Of a stretch of 64,000 bases of DNA, positions 43,860-52,038 are shown one piece after another. Each line of letters opens with the position of its first letter. Position 1 is the first letter of the stretch. A program made the translations under genes and the position numbers. Source of the DNA: Lentisphaerae bacterium ADurb.Bin082 (lineage in GTDB: Bacteria; Verrucomicrobiota; Lentisphaeria; Oligosphaerales; Oligosphaeraceae); NCBI GenBank assembly GCA_002070945.1, contig MWEG01000117.1, forward strand, positions 62,001-126,000, given 5' to 3'. The notes under the pieces were generated by a model that had not been told where the DNA came from, did no database searches, and worked only from the letters and a program-made list of their open reading frames with translations.

Positions 43860-44674
43860 GATTTTTCTTCCAGCATTTTAGCCGCCTCCCAGGCCCGCCG
43901 CAATTCAGCTCGCGTGGCCGTCGCCGGCGACAGGCCCTGGTCAGCGAGCGTTTTTTCCAGGCGGGTGAATCGCCGCCGGAATTTGACGATGGCGTCCTGG
44001 AGCACGTCTTCGGCCTGGAGCTGTTGCCAGCGGCAGAGATTGACTATGGTGAAAAGCAGGTCCCCAAGCTCTTCGGCCAAGGCCCTGCGGTCGCCGTTGG
44101 CAGCAGCAGCTCGCACTTCTGCCAGCTCCTCGTCAACCTTGGCCAGCGCCGCGTCAAAATCTGGCCATTCAAACCCGGCCTGGCCGGCCTTGGTCAGCAT
44201 TTTCTGGGCTCGGGCCAAGGCTGGCAGGCAGCGCGGCACGCCATCCAAGGCGGTGCCGCGCTGGCGGCCGGCTCGCTCGCGTTTCTTGATGTCATCCCAC
44301 TGGCGGCGCAGGGCCGTTTCCGAGGCCGCCGTCGTCGTCTCTTTCGGCGCAAATACATGCGGATGCCGGCGGAGCATCTTGTCGGCTTCGGAGCGGGCTA
44401 CGTCAGCCATGTTGAAATGGCCGTTTTCAGCGGCGATCTGGGCGTTGAGCACTACTTGCAGGAGAATGTCGCCGAGTTCGTCGCACATCGCCGGGTAGTC
44501 GTCGGATTCGACCGCGTCAAGGTACTCGGCGGTTTCCTCCAGCAGGAAGCGGCGCAGGGAATGGTGAGTCTGGACGCGATCCCAGGGGCAGCCGCGCTCA
44601 GGATCGCGCAGACGGGCGATGATGTCCACAAGGCGGCTGAATTGGTCGAGGTGGTCAGGAGAGGTGGAGGACAT
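43856..44674 (-). CDS. mazG: Nucleoside triphosphate pyrophosphohydrolase MazG
   Basis: 272 residues with two MazG-like parts. The first has PERGCPWDRVQTHHSLRRFL and EETAEYLDAVES ... CDELGDILLQVV, with the Mg-binding ExxE/ExxD set; the second has DELAEVRAAAANGDRRALAE and EELGDLLFTIVN. It removes aberrant NTPs. The ribosome site is weak. It is the first gene of a two-gene unit with the MFS transporter. Confidence 0.93.
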   Translation of the reverse strand: MSSTSPDHLDQFSRLVDIIARLRDPERGCPWDRVQTHHSLRRFLLEETAEYLDAVESDDYPAMCDELGDILLQVVLNAQIAAENGHFNMADVARSEADKMLRRHPHVFAPKETTTAASETALRRQWDDIKKRERAGRQRGTALDGVPRCLPALARAQKMLTKAGQAGFEWPDFDAALAKVDEELAEVRAAAANGDRRALAEELGDLLFTIVNLCRWQQLQAEDVLQDAIVKFRRRFTRLEKTLADQGLSPATATRAELRRAWEAAKMLEEKS

Positions 44675-44972
44675 AGGCAGCTCAGGGCAGAAGTAGAGGC
44701 GACCCTAGGGTAACTGACGACAGGGCAAGCGGTTCCTAAGGGAAATCGTTGCAGCGCAGGGGCGCGGCGGGCTGCGATGCCAAAGCAATTTTTTTAATTT
44801 AACGTCCAGAATGCGGAACTTCAACGGCGGCTGTGGACGATTTATGATTGCAATTGAGGTTTACGCTGCTATCTTAAAGCTAAAAGCGATGTTGCGGCTA
44901 AGCATTCGTCACACGACAAGCCTTGGGCGGCCGCACCCAACCAGGGCGGTCGCGGTTTCCAGACGGGGAATT

Positions 44973-45092
44973 ATGTTGACTGAAGCAAATAATCCCGATG
45001 AGCCTCCCGCAAGTAGCGACGGCGGGAGGCGAGGCGATGTCGGGATGGCGTTTGGCATGGGTCATGCGGCGCGGCTCCGGAGAGGAGGGTGA
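44973..45092 (+). CDS. Possible leader peptide before the CNNM genes
   Basis: 39 codons, with GGGGA about 5 bases upstream of ATG; the stop TGA is 2 bases before the next ATG (45095). The product begins MLTEANNPDEPPASSDGG. It overlaps a hairpin made by CCTCCCGC (45003-45010) and GCGGGAGG (45022-45029). The rest of the 420-base gap 44675-45094 contains no other supported gene; an AT-rich patch lies around 44785-44805. The peptide may be chance. Confidence 0.3.
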   Translation: MLTEANNPDEPPASSDGGRRGDVGMAFGMGHAARLRRGG

Positions 45093-45094
45093 GC

Positions 45095-46507
45095 ATGGAC
45101 GCCACGACCGTGCAAATGCTGCTGGGAGCAGTCATCCTGCTCGCGTTTTCCGCTTTCTTCTCCGCGTCCGAGACGGCCTTGCTGTCGTTGTCGCGAACCG
45201 AAGTCAAGCGCATGAGCACCGGCACCCGCGCCGAACAGGCGGCCTGCCAGCTGCTGCGGCGTCCGCAGCATTTCCTGGCGACCGTGCTGATTGGCAACTT
45301 GTTCGTCAATGTCATGTTGGCGAGCATTTGCGCGACCTTGATTACGCGCCTGCTGATAGGCGATGGCGACGATGGCTGGTTTTTGCGCCTGGCCAGGTTT
45401 TGCGATCATGACGCCACGATGGACGCGGTGCGGCGCTGGGCGGACATCACCCGTTCCGTTCTCAACGTGTTGCTGGTGACGCCGCTGTTGATCATTTTCG
45501 GCGAACAGACTCCGAAAGTCGTGGCCTACGCCCTGGGGCCGTCGCTCGTGCGCATCGTGGCCCTGCCGCTGCAATGGCTGAGCGTTCTGATCGCGCCCCT
45601 GGTCTGGCTTCTGCACGTGTCGACCGAGTTCTGCCTGCGTCTGCTGGGGCAGACTACTGAGGGCAGCTGGTCAGTGCTGACTAACGAGGAATTGCTCGCA
45701 ACCATGGAGGCCAGCCAGGAAGTCGGGGCTACCAATGAACGCGAGCGAGAGCTGATTGTCCGTATTCTCGGCTTGAGTGACATTGACATCAAGGAGATCA
45801 TGGTGCCGCGCACGCAAGTGGCCGGAGTCTCGGATGAGCTGACTTTGCGCGAAGCCTTTGCCCTTGCCAAGCGCAGCCAACATTCCCGCATGCCAGTCTA
45901 TCACGAAGACCTTGACGACATCTGGGCGCTGCTGTCGTTCATTGATTATCCCAAGTGGCGGGGCCGGCCGGAACTTGACAGGAAATTGGCTGATTTCCGC
46001 GACGCTCTTAACGCCGGCCAGGCCGGGCTGCCGCTTTATACAGTATATAATGTCCCGGAGACGGCTGACCTTGACCGGCTGCTGAGCGACATGCGCAAGC
46101 GAACCGAGCGTTTTGCAGTAGTGATCGGCGAACACGGCGGCACCTCCGGCATCGTGACCCTGAATGACATCCTGGAAGAAGTCGTCGGCCGCTTCTCAGG
46201 CGACGAGGACGACGAGGATCGGCTAACCGTGCGCAACGGCGTCTATATCGCGGATGGCAGGGCGCATCTGCGTGTCTTGCAGCGTGAATTCGGGACGGCA
46301 TTCGCCAATCCCGAGGGCAACGCCGACACGATCGGCGGCCTGGTCATGGAGCACCTTGGACGGCTGCCGCGCACCGGCGATAGCCTCGAACTGCCAGGAT
46401 TCCTGGTGCGGGTCAACCGGATGGCCGGGCGCCGGGTCGGCACCGTCGGCATCATACCCCAGCAGAAACCAGAGGATGACCTCGCAGAACAGGAGGTGGA
46501 CGCATGA
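45095..46507 (+). CDS. CNNM/CorC-type membrane protein with CBS pair (first)
   Basis: 470 residues from ATG 45095 (GAGGAGGGTGAGC upstream). Order: DUF21/CNNM membrane domain at 1-190 (FSAFFSASETALLSLSRTE), CBS pair at about 215-340 (IDIKEIMVPRTQVAGVS, GIVTLNDILEEVVG) and a CorC_HlyC C-terminal domain (about 375-460). The family handles Mg/Co transport or efflux. Compared with the usual DUF21, an insert of about 35 residues lies near 90-125 (DGDDGWFLRLARFCDHD). Its stop overlaps the second copy by ATGA. Confidence 0.9.
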   Translation: MDATTVQMLLGAVILLAFSAFFSASETALLSLSRTEVKRMSTGTRAEQAACQLLRRPQHFLATVLIGNLFVNVMLASICATLITRLLIGDGDDGWFLRLARFCDHDATMDAVRRWADITRSVLNVLLVTPLLIIFGEQTPKVVAYALGPSLVRIVALPLQWLSVLIAPLVWLLHVSTEFCLRLLGQTTEGSWSVLTNEELLATMEASQEVGATNERERELIVRILGLSDIDIKEIMVPRTQVAGVSDELTLREAFALAKRSQHSRMPVYHEDLDDIWALLSFIDYPKWRGRPELDRKLADFRDALNAGQAGLPLYTVYNVPETADLDRLLSDMRKRTERFAVVIGEHGGTSGIVTLNDILEEVVGRFSGDEDDEDRLTVRNGVYIADGRAHLRVLQREFGTAFANPEGNADTIGGLVMEHLGRLPRTGDSLELPGFLVRVNRMAGRRVGTVGIIPQQKPEDDLAEQEVDA

Positions 46508-47838
46508 CTGCTCTCCTGCCCACCTTGCTGCTGCTGGCCGTGCTCTACGCCCTGTCGTCGCTGTTCTGTTGCATTGAGGCGGCTTTCACCTCCGTGAACC
46601 GCACCATGCTACGGAACCTGGCCGCCCGCGACGACCGCCGAGCGCGCCTGGCCGTCAAGCTGCTTGATAGCGCCGGCGAATTTTTCGGCACGGTTCTGCT
46701 GGGCACGAATTTGCTCCATGTCACGATTACGACCCTGGTGCGCTCCATCGTCGTGCTCGCAATCGTTCAAACAGATGCGTTCCAGGCATTTTTGGCGTTT
46801 TTGAAGCCCAGCGGGTCTGGATATGAGGACATCCTGACGTCGTTGCTGGTGACACCGACGCTGCTGCTGTTCACGGAAATGATTCCTAAGGCCATTGGCC
46901 GCAATCATGCCGACACGCTGACCTTGGTTCTGGTTCGGCCGCTGGAGTGGGCCAGGCGGGTGCTGTGGCTGCCGGTGAGCGCCCTGGATAGGATTTCCGG
47001 GGTTGTCGCACGCGCCATCTGCAAGTCGAAGGAACAGCCGGAACGCGGCCAGGTGACCCGCGAAGACTTGAAGAATCTGGCGGAAGTCGCTACGGAGCAG
47101 GGGCTGGTGCGCAAGGAGGCCGGCGACATGCTGCAAACCGTTTTGGAATTGGATAGTAAGCCGATTGAGACGGTGATGGTGCCGCTGGTGGACGTGCAGT
47201 CAGTGCCCCTGACCGCGTCAGTGGCCGACGTCGAAGCCCTGGCAGCACAGACCGGATTTTCGCGCTTTCCGGTGTATGACGGGCGCGTTGACGAAGTCAT
47301 CGGCATCGTCAGCCTGCGCCAATGCTTGTACCAGCTGCTTCCGAGCGATGACCAGGACCCGGAGAAGCGGGCTTCCCTGGGCATTGCTCAATTCGTCAAC
47401 ACGAAGGTGCTGTTCGTGCCGGAATCCAAGTCGGTGAGCGCGCTTCTGGATGAATTGCGCTATCAGCATGTACCGATGGCAGTAGTCGTTGACGAACATG
47501 GCGGCGTGGTGGGGATTATCACCGTGGAAGACCTGGTGGCGCAGATTGTCGGCGGCATCCATGACGCCCGTAACCAGGAATCAGCCATGGTGAAGCCCAT
47601 CGCAGAGGGTGTCTTCGAATGTGACGGCAAGGCCGATGTGCGTGAACTCGAGGAATATATGGGCACGACGATTGACAACCAGGGCTTTGAAACGGCGGCT
47701 GGACTAGTGCTCAAAATCGCAGGCCGCATTCCCCGGGTCAATGAGCATTTCACCTACGGCGATTTTGACATCGAGGTCTTGGCCGTGAGACGACGCCGGA
47801 TCTTGAAATTGCGGTTTCGAAACAAATCCCTGTTCTGA
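46504..47838 (+). CDS. CNNM/CorC-type membrane protein with CBS pair (second)
   Basis: 444 residues, same layout as its neighbour: DUF21 (SSLFCCIEAAFTSVNRT), CBS domains (KPIETVMVPLVDVQSVPLTA; GVVGIITVEDLVAQIVGG) and the CorC_HlyC domain. The two share clear but moderate similarity, so the duplication is old; a heteromeric complex is possible. Translation is coupled through the ATGA overlap. Confidence 0.9.
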   Translation: MTALLPTLLLLAVLYALSSLFCCIEAAFTSVNRTMLRNLAARDDRRARLAVKLLDSAGEFFGTVLLGTNLLHVTITTLVRSIVVLAIVQTDAFQAFLAFLKPSGSGYEDILTSLLVTPTLLLFTEMIPKAIGRNHADTLTLVLVRPLEWARRVLWLPVSALDRISGVVARAICKSKEQPERGQVTREDLKNLAEVATEQGLVRKEAGDMLQTVLELDSKPIETVMVPLVDVQSVPLTASVADVEALAAQTGFSRFPVYDGRVDEVIGIVSLRQCLYQLLPSDDQDPEKRASLGIAQFVNTKVLFVPESKSVSALLDELRYQHVPMAVVVDEHGGVVGIITVEDLVAQIVGGIHDARNQESAMVKPIAEGVFECDGKADVRELEEYMGTTIDNQGFETAAGLVLKIAGRIPRVNEHFTYGDFDIEVLAVRRRRILKLRFRNKSLF

Positions 47839-47903
47839 AGCGGCGGCAGAGTCGGCGCCAGGCCAGGACCTGCCGCAACACACGTCATAGTAAGGAGGAA
47901 GAC

Positions 47904-49079
47904 ATGGCCATGAATTGGCAAGCGTTGTTGAGTGAAGCCAAGGGGCTGATTGACGCGGAGCGAGGCCGTTGGCAAGCGTTGTCCAAGGATATTTGGGAAC
48001 ATCCTGAATTGGCATACGAAGAACGGTACGCCTGCAAACGCCAGGTGGATGAACTGCGTTCGCTGGGCTTTGACCCGGAAACGCCGACCGCCGGAGTGGA
48101 AACGGCCTTCCGCGCCGACGTCGGCAGCAGCAACCCGGCCTTTGCCATCGCGTCTGAATACGATGCCTTGGAAGGCATCGGGCACGGCTGCGGTCACAAC
48201 CTGATCTGCACCGCCGCCCTGGCGGCTTTCCATGCTGCAGTCAAACTGCAGGACAAGTATGGCCTGAAAGGGCGCCTGGCCTTGCTGGGAACGCCGGCAG
48301 AGGAGTCCGGCGGCGGCAAGGTGGTGATGTTGGAACATGGCTGCCTGGACGGCATAGACGCAGCGATGATGGTGCATCCAAGCTGGCGAACCACGCCAGA
48401 CACCGGCTCGACAGCGGTCCGTCGCTTTGACGTCACCTTTCACGGTAAGGCCGCGCATGCGGCAGGCTCCCCGGAATTGGGCTTGAATGCGCTGGATGCA
48501 ATGCTGTTGCTGTTCACCGCCATCAACGCCTGGCGCCAGCAGCTGCCTGAATTCACCCGCGTGCATGGCGTCATCCTGGAGGGCGGAGTGCGCCCGAACA
48601 TCATCCCAGACCGCTCCCGCGCACGTTTCTACCTGCGCTCGGCCCAGGAGGACTGGGCGGAAAAAATGGAGGCGCGGTTCTGGGACATCATCCGCGGAGC
48701 TGAATTGATGACCGGCTGCACAGCCGAGGTGCAGCCCTATCACCGACCCTACATGAGCCGAAAGCCGAATGCGATTATGAACAGCGCGTACGTGGAATCC
48801 ATGAAAGCACTGGGCGCCAATCCGGTGCTGCCGCCCAGGCCAGGACGAGGATCCTCGGATTTCGGCAATTTCTCGCAAGTCGTGCCTGGCATCCACCCGT
48901 ATTTCGCCGTCGGAGACCATGAAATCCCAGGCCATTCGCTGGAAATGGCAGAGGCATCAGCCAGCGACTATGCCCTTGACAGCGCCCTGCGAGCCGCCGC
49001 CGCCATGGCCGTCATCGCTGTGCGCTATCTCGGCGATGATGACTTCCGTAACCAGATCAACGAGGACTTCCGGAAATAA
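47904..49079 (+). CDS. M20-family amidohydrolase (AbgB-like)
   Basis: 391 residues. SEYDALEGIGHGCGHNLICT (about 93-112) has the metal-binding residues, TPAEESGGGKV the catalytic Glu pair, and DHEIPGHSLEMAEAS the late histidine. The closest remembered relatives are p-aminobenzoyl-glutamate hydrolase subunit-B-like amidohydrolases. It cleaves an amide bond in a small molecule or peptide; the substrate is unknown. AAGGAGG lies 5 bases before ATG. 65 bases after the CNNM pair, so possibly a third gene of that operon. Confidence 0.88.
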   Translation: MAMNWQALLSEAKGLIDAERGRWQALSKDIWEHPELAYEERYACKRQVDELRSLGFDPETPTAGVETAFRADVGSSNPAFAIASEYDALEGIGHGCGHNLICTAALAAFHAAVKLQDKYGLKGRLALLGTPAEESGGGKVVMLEHGCLDGIDAAMMVHPSWRTTPDTGSTAVRRFDVTFHGKAAHAAGSPELGLNALDAMLLLFTAINAWRQQLPEFTRVHGVILEGGVRPNIIPDRSRARFYLRSAQEDWAEKMEARFWDIIRGAELMTGCTAEVQPYHRPYMSRKPNAIMNSAYVESMKALGANPVLPPRPGRGSSDFGNFSQVVPGIHPYFAVGDHEIPGHSLEMAEASASDYALDSALRAAAAMAVIAVRYLGDDDFRNQINEDFRK

Positions 49080-49109
49080 AGGGACTAACCGTCAAGACGC
49101 CAAGAATTG

Positions 49110-49162
49110 TTTTATCAGCAGATTACGCTGATGACGCAGATTTTTTTAGGGTGTGTTGTATG
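49110..49162 (+). repeat. GATGACGCAGAT repeat, copy 3
   Basis: TTTTATCAGCAGATTACGCT, then GATGACGCAGATTTTTTTAG and GGTGTGTTGTATG. It lies in the 494-base gap 49080-49573, which otherwise holds a REP-like GGGCTGAAGCATAAAAGCCC (49197-49216) and repeat copy 3 of the GTCCAC type. Confidence 0.85.
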
Positions 49163-49317
49163 GGAAAACCAGCCGCGCAGCGGTAAAGGCACGAAGGGCT
49201 GAAGCATAAAAGCCCAGGGTAAGGCGGAATAAATTTGGATGGTTGTCGAGCTGCGTAACGTGATTTCATGGGCGAGGGGCGAGAGGAAAAGGGAGCTACA
49301 TGCGGCAGGCGCCGTCT

Positions 49318-49455
49318 ACTCAAGTCCACTTCTGTCCACGTCCACTTCCACTAAAGTCCACTTCCGTCCATTGTCCACTGTCCACTAAAACGCCTTGCCC
49401 GGGGCGCCTGGCTTTGCGGCTTATAGGAAATCCGAGGATCAATAACTGACCCCTT
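49318..49455 (+). repeat. GTCCAC-array intergenic repeat, copy 3
   Basis: Six exact GTCCAC cores (49323-49385) and the tail CGCCTTGCCCGGGGCGCC ... AATCCGAGGATCAATAACTG (49390-49450). The array is shorter than in copies 1 and 2. It is preceded by GGGCGAGGGGCGAG and CTACATGCGGC modules, as in copy 1. It lies upstream of the tRNA-Cys gene in the same direction. Confidence 0.85.
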
Positions 49456-49510
49456 ATAAAAAAACAGCAGCCATCGAAAAAAAGCATTTGCAGAAGTGGA
49501 AAAAGATAGA

Positions 49511-49563
49511 ACGGTCGCTATATTAGTTCTGTGTTATAACGGTCGCTATATGAGTTCTGTGTT
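49511..49563 (+). repeat. Two direct copies of a 25-base unit before tRNA-Cys
   Basis: ACGGTCGCTATAT(T/G)AGTTC plus TGTGTT occurs at 49511-49535 and 49539-49563, one mismatch, period 28 bases, ending 10 bases before the tRNA. Each contains a TATATTAG/TATATGAG that could be a -10 box, so this may be a doubled promoter. Confidence 0.8.
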
Positions 49564-49573
49564 TTTTTTTGAT

Positions 49574-49647
49574 GGCGCGGTAGCCAAGTGGTAAGGCTGA
49601 GGTCTGCAAAACCTCCAACACCGGTTCGAATCCGGTCCGCGCCTCCA
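49574..49647 (+). tRNA. tRNA-Cys (GCA)
   Basis: 74 bases with the CCA end encoded. Acceptor GGCGCGG/CCGCGCC, D-arm GCC/GGC, anticodon stem GAGGT/ACCTC with loop CTGCAAA (anticodon GCA), T-arm CCGGTTCGAATCCGG, discriminator U, as expected for Cys. Confidence 0.97.
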
Positions 49648-49771
49648 TTTTTGTTTTCTACATCAAGCAGGTCAACCGTGTCCGGAACAGGCGTCAGCCT
49701 GATCCGTTTTTGTTTGTCCTGGCATGATTTTTTATCCTGCAATGAGCAATCCCTAGGTTCAATGGCGAGCG

Positions 49772-50125
49772 ATGGCGAAGAAGTCAGTCAGTCAACGTGA
49801 TGACGATTTAGGCGAGGCTGCGCCTGATAAAAAAGCCAAACGGAAGGCTAACAAGGCTAGCAAAAGCCAGGTTAGCTCTGTTGACGACGACACCATGAGC
49901 AGGGTGGTTGAGTTCTGCCAGGAGTTGCGGTGGCGAGAAGCCGTCCTGCTTTGCCGGACAGCCCAGGCCAAAGCTGAGGAAGAAGGCCGCGAAGAGCTGG
50001 CCTTCAGCTTGAGCCTCGCTTTGCCTAAGTTGGAATGGTCTCTGCGCCGACAGATTGCTGCGGCGTTCATTCATGAAGCGAAAGCTATGTTGAAGAAGGA
50101 GTATCTCCTGGATGTTGGGCAATAA
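49772..50125 (+). CDS. Small helical protein of unknown function
   Basis: 117 residues. Lys/Asp-rich front (1-40) and a helical remainder with TPR-like spacing (VVEFCQELRWREAVLLCRTA, FSLSLALPKLEWSLRRQIAA). The ribosome site is weak. The gene overlaps the next one by 14 bases, so the two are translationally linked. I do not recognise a family. It begins 124 bases after tRNA-Cys. Confidence 0.7.
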   Translation: MAKKSVSQRDDDLGEAAPDKKAKRKANKASKSQVSSVDDDTMSRVVEFCQELRWREAVLLCRTAQAKAEEEGREELAFSLSLALPKLEWSLRRQIAAAFIHEAKAMLKKEYLLDVGQ

Positions 50126-51485
50126 TGAAATAATCCAGGGCGTGGATAAGACGGCGGTGTTCACGCAGATGCTGCGGGAAGTGCCGTGGTCAAGCCTGAA
50201 GATGTATGTCCAGGCTAATGCCCCGCTGCTGAAAGTCTGCACCATCGGCGGTCATCGCCTGGAACCCAACAAACGCGACCGGATCGAAAAAATCATCCTG
50301 CGCGAGTTGGACCGCCCTAACATGACCGAAGCCATCACGAATGGAATCTTCGCGTCATGGTACCCAGTCCATGAACAGGTGCATAAGCAACTGGAAGACC
50401 ATTTTCATTCCGAAGACTACAAGACCTGGCGACAGGAGCAGAACCTCAGCGAGGACGACTATGTCCTGACTGACGCTAAGTTTGACGAGTTTTTCCGCCG
50501 CGAGGATTTTGCCGCCTGGCGCATCCTGCTGTGCTTCAGCCCGCTCAAATTCACCCATGAGCAGGCTGACAAGATACTGCATGACAGCCAGGGCAGCGCT
50601 GAATTGATGGATCGGTTCAAGGAGGTGGAAGCAACGGCGAACGACTTGCAGAAAAAAGTCGACCAGATCAGTGCCGAAACCGAGCGCCTGCGCATACGGA
50701 TGCAGGGCGATGCGAATGAAATCCAGGATTTGAAGAGGCAGCTGCGTCAAAACAAAGTCAGCCTTGACCAGGCTCGTAGCAACCACGAGGCCGCAGTTTC
50801 GGAAATGCGGCGAGCTAACCAGACAGCCGCCCAGTTCCGTTCGGAAGCCGAAGCCCGGGAAGAAGCCATCCGAGAAGAAATGAACCGGGTGGTGATGCGC
50901 TTGCAGGGAGACAATGACCGGCTAACCAAGGAATTGGCCTCCTGGCAGAGCCGCTATGAAGAGCAGTGCAATAACAACACAGCGCTGGTGGAAAAAGCAG
51001 CCGAAGCAGAAAAACGCAGCGCCGAAGCACTGGAAAACAAGGAGAAATCTGACCGCGTCGCAGCAGAATGCCAGAAATTCGCTGACTTGGTCTTGTCCCG
51101 CATTGACTGGCCGCGCGTTGGCGCCGCCATGAAGATGACGCCGACCGTGAGAAGGAATTTCAACAGCCTGGTGCGCAAGCTGAGCTTTGATGAAAATAAT
51201 ACTCTGACCATAGAAGAAACCCTGCCGGTCTTCTGGAGTACGCTCAACAAGACCGAACACGACCTGGTCGAGGCGATCTCAGAGAGCAGCACCCGTGAAA
51301 TGATGGACGGCGATGCCGGTGAATTCTGGATGGGCGTCAAGGAAAGCTTCGATGACGTCCTAGTCAGCTTGGAAGCGCGCCTGGCTATGCTGGGCATCCT
51401 CCATGATATCTTCTTCCAGAACATGGAAAATGAGGATTTGGAAAAAACGACAGGGCTGCCGATCAGCAAGCCGAAAAAGAAATAA
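50112..51485 (+). CDS. Large coiled-coil protein of unknown function
   Basis: 457 residues. A helical N-terminal domain (1-160) with aromatic pairs (GIFASWYPVHEQVHKQLEDH), a long coiled coil from about 165 to 335 (ELMDRFKEVEATANDLQKKV ... QGDNDRLTKELASWQSRYEE), and a compact C-terminal domain (340-457; MTPTVRRNFNSLVRKLSFDE). No signal peptide or membrane helix. AAGGAG lies 10 bases before the ATG, inside the upstream gene. The ends are folded and the middle is a rod, which suits a structural, tethering or DNA-organising role (inference). No family recognised. Confidence 0.75.
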   Translation: MLGNNEIIQGVDKTAVFTQMLREVPWSSLKMYVQANAPLLKVCTIGGHRLEPNKRDRIEKIILRELDRPNMTEAITNGIFASWYPVHEQVHKQLEDHFHSEDYKTWRQEQNLSEDDYVLTDAKFDEFFRREDFAAWRILLCFSPLKFTHEQADKILHDSQGSAELMDRFKEVEATANDLQKKVDQISAETERLRIRMQGDANEIQDLKRQLRQNKVSLDQARSNHEAAVSEMRRANQTAAQFRSEAEAREEAIREEMNRVVMRLQGDNDRLTKELASWQSRYEEQCNNNTALVEKAAEAEKRSAEALENKEKSDRVAAECQKFADLVLSRIDWPRVGAAMKMTPTVRRNFNSLVRKLSFDENNTLTIEETLPVFWSTLNKTEHDLVEAISESSTREMMDGDAGEFWMGVKESFDDVLVSLEARLAMLGILHDIFFQNMENEDLEKTTGLPISKPKKK

Positions 51486-51576
51486 GCCTGCAACGGAGAA
51501 AATGCTGGCCGTTGCTGAAAAACACGGGCCAGCAGGTTGAATTATCCGGAAAATGGTGTAACTTGTAACGAATGAA

Positions 51577-51653
51577 GGGCGACTAGCTCAGTTGGTTAGA
51601 GCGCTACCTCGACACGGTAGAGGTCACAGATTCGAGTTCTGTGTCGCCCACCA
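51577..51653 (+). tRNA. tRNA-Val (GAC), copy 1
   Basis: 77 bases with encoded CCA. Acceptor GGGCGAC/GTCGCCC, D-arm GCTC/GAGC, anticodon stem CTACC/GGTAG with loop TCGACAC (anticodon GAC), T-arm ACAGATTCGAGTTCTGT, discriminator A. Position 33 is C where U is nearly universal. Confidence 0.93.
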
Positions 51654-51677
51654 TTCCCCCTTAATTTTCGTTTTTAT

Positions 51678-51754
51678 GGGCGACTAGCTCAGTTGGTTAG
51701 AGCGCTACCTCGACACGGTAGAGGTCACAGATTCGAGTTCTGTGTCGCCCACCA
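51678..51754 (+). tRNA. tRNA-Val (GAC), copy 2
   Basis: Identical over all 77 bases to the copy 24 bases upstream, including C33. The short spacer TTCCCCCTTAATTTTCG means both come from one transcript, ended by the terminator at 51768. Confidence 0.93.
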
Positions 51755-51767
51755 TGTTAATATCCCA

Positions 51768-51798
51768 GCCGTCCATGAATCATGGACGGCTTTTTTTT
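51768..51798 (+). terminator. Intrinsic terminator after the tRNA-Val pair
   Basis: GCCGTCCATG, loop AAT, CATGGACGGC, then eight T. Perfect 10-pair stem 13 bases after the second tRNA. Confidence 0.93.
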
Positions 51799-51869
51799 GT
51801 TCTGTGGCGGAAGAGTGGGCAGTGGCAGGCGACCGCCGTGCGTAGTTCGAGCGCATTCTCGCCACTAAC

Positions 51870-51945
51870 GAATTATGAATTATGAATTATGAATTATGAA
51901 ATGCGCCTCAGCATTCAACATTCCGCATTCCGCATTCCGCATTCC
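51870..51945. repeat. Two facing heptamer arrays
   Basis: Four perfect GAATTAT units (51870-51897), 13 other bases, then five units of GCATTCC type (51911-51945; the first two are GCATTCA and ACATTCC). The second array on the minus strand reads GGAATGC, close to the GAATGCT units at 15814. The two arrays are bordered by CGCCACTAAC and CGCCACTCAC. No gene lies in the gap 51799-52038. Confidence 0.9.
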
Positions 51946-52038
51946 GCCACTCACCCCTAATTCATGCGGTCCACCCAGGCTTGCCTTTCGTATTTTCTCC
52001 GCTATATTAAATCATCATTTTGAATTAGTGGAGGAATT

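Noticed and set aside
49518..49742. Minus-strand open frame of 74 codons
   Set aside because: It runs across the complement of the tRNA-Cys gene; the RIRTGVGG-like phrase is the usual artefact of translating a tRNA.
51577..51754. Duplicated tRNA-Val as an attachment site of an integrated element
   Set aside because: Both copies are full length and 24 bases apart, with no integrase gene and no island between them. Simple tandem duplication explains it.
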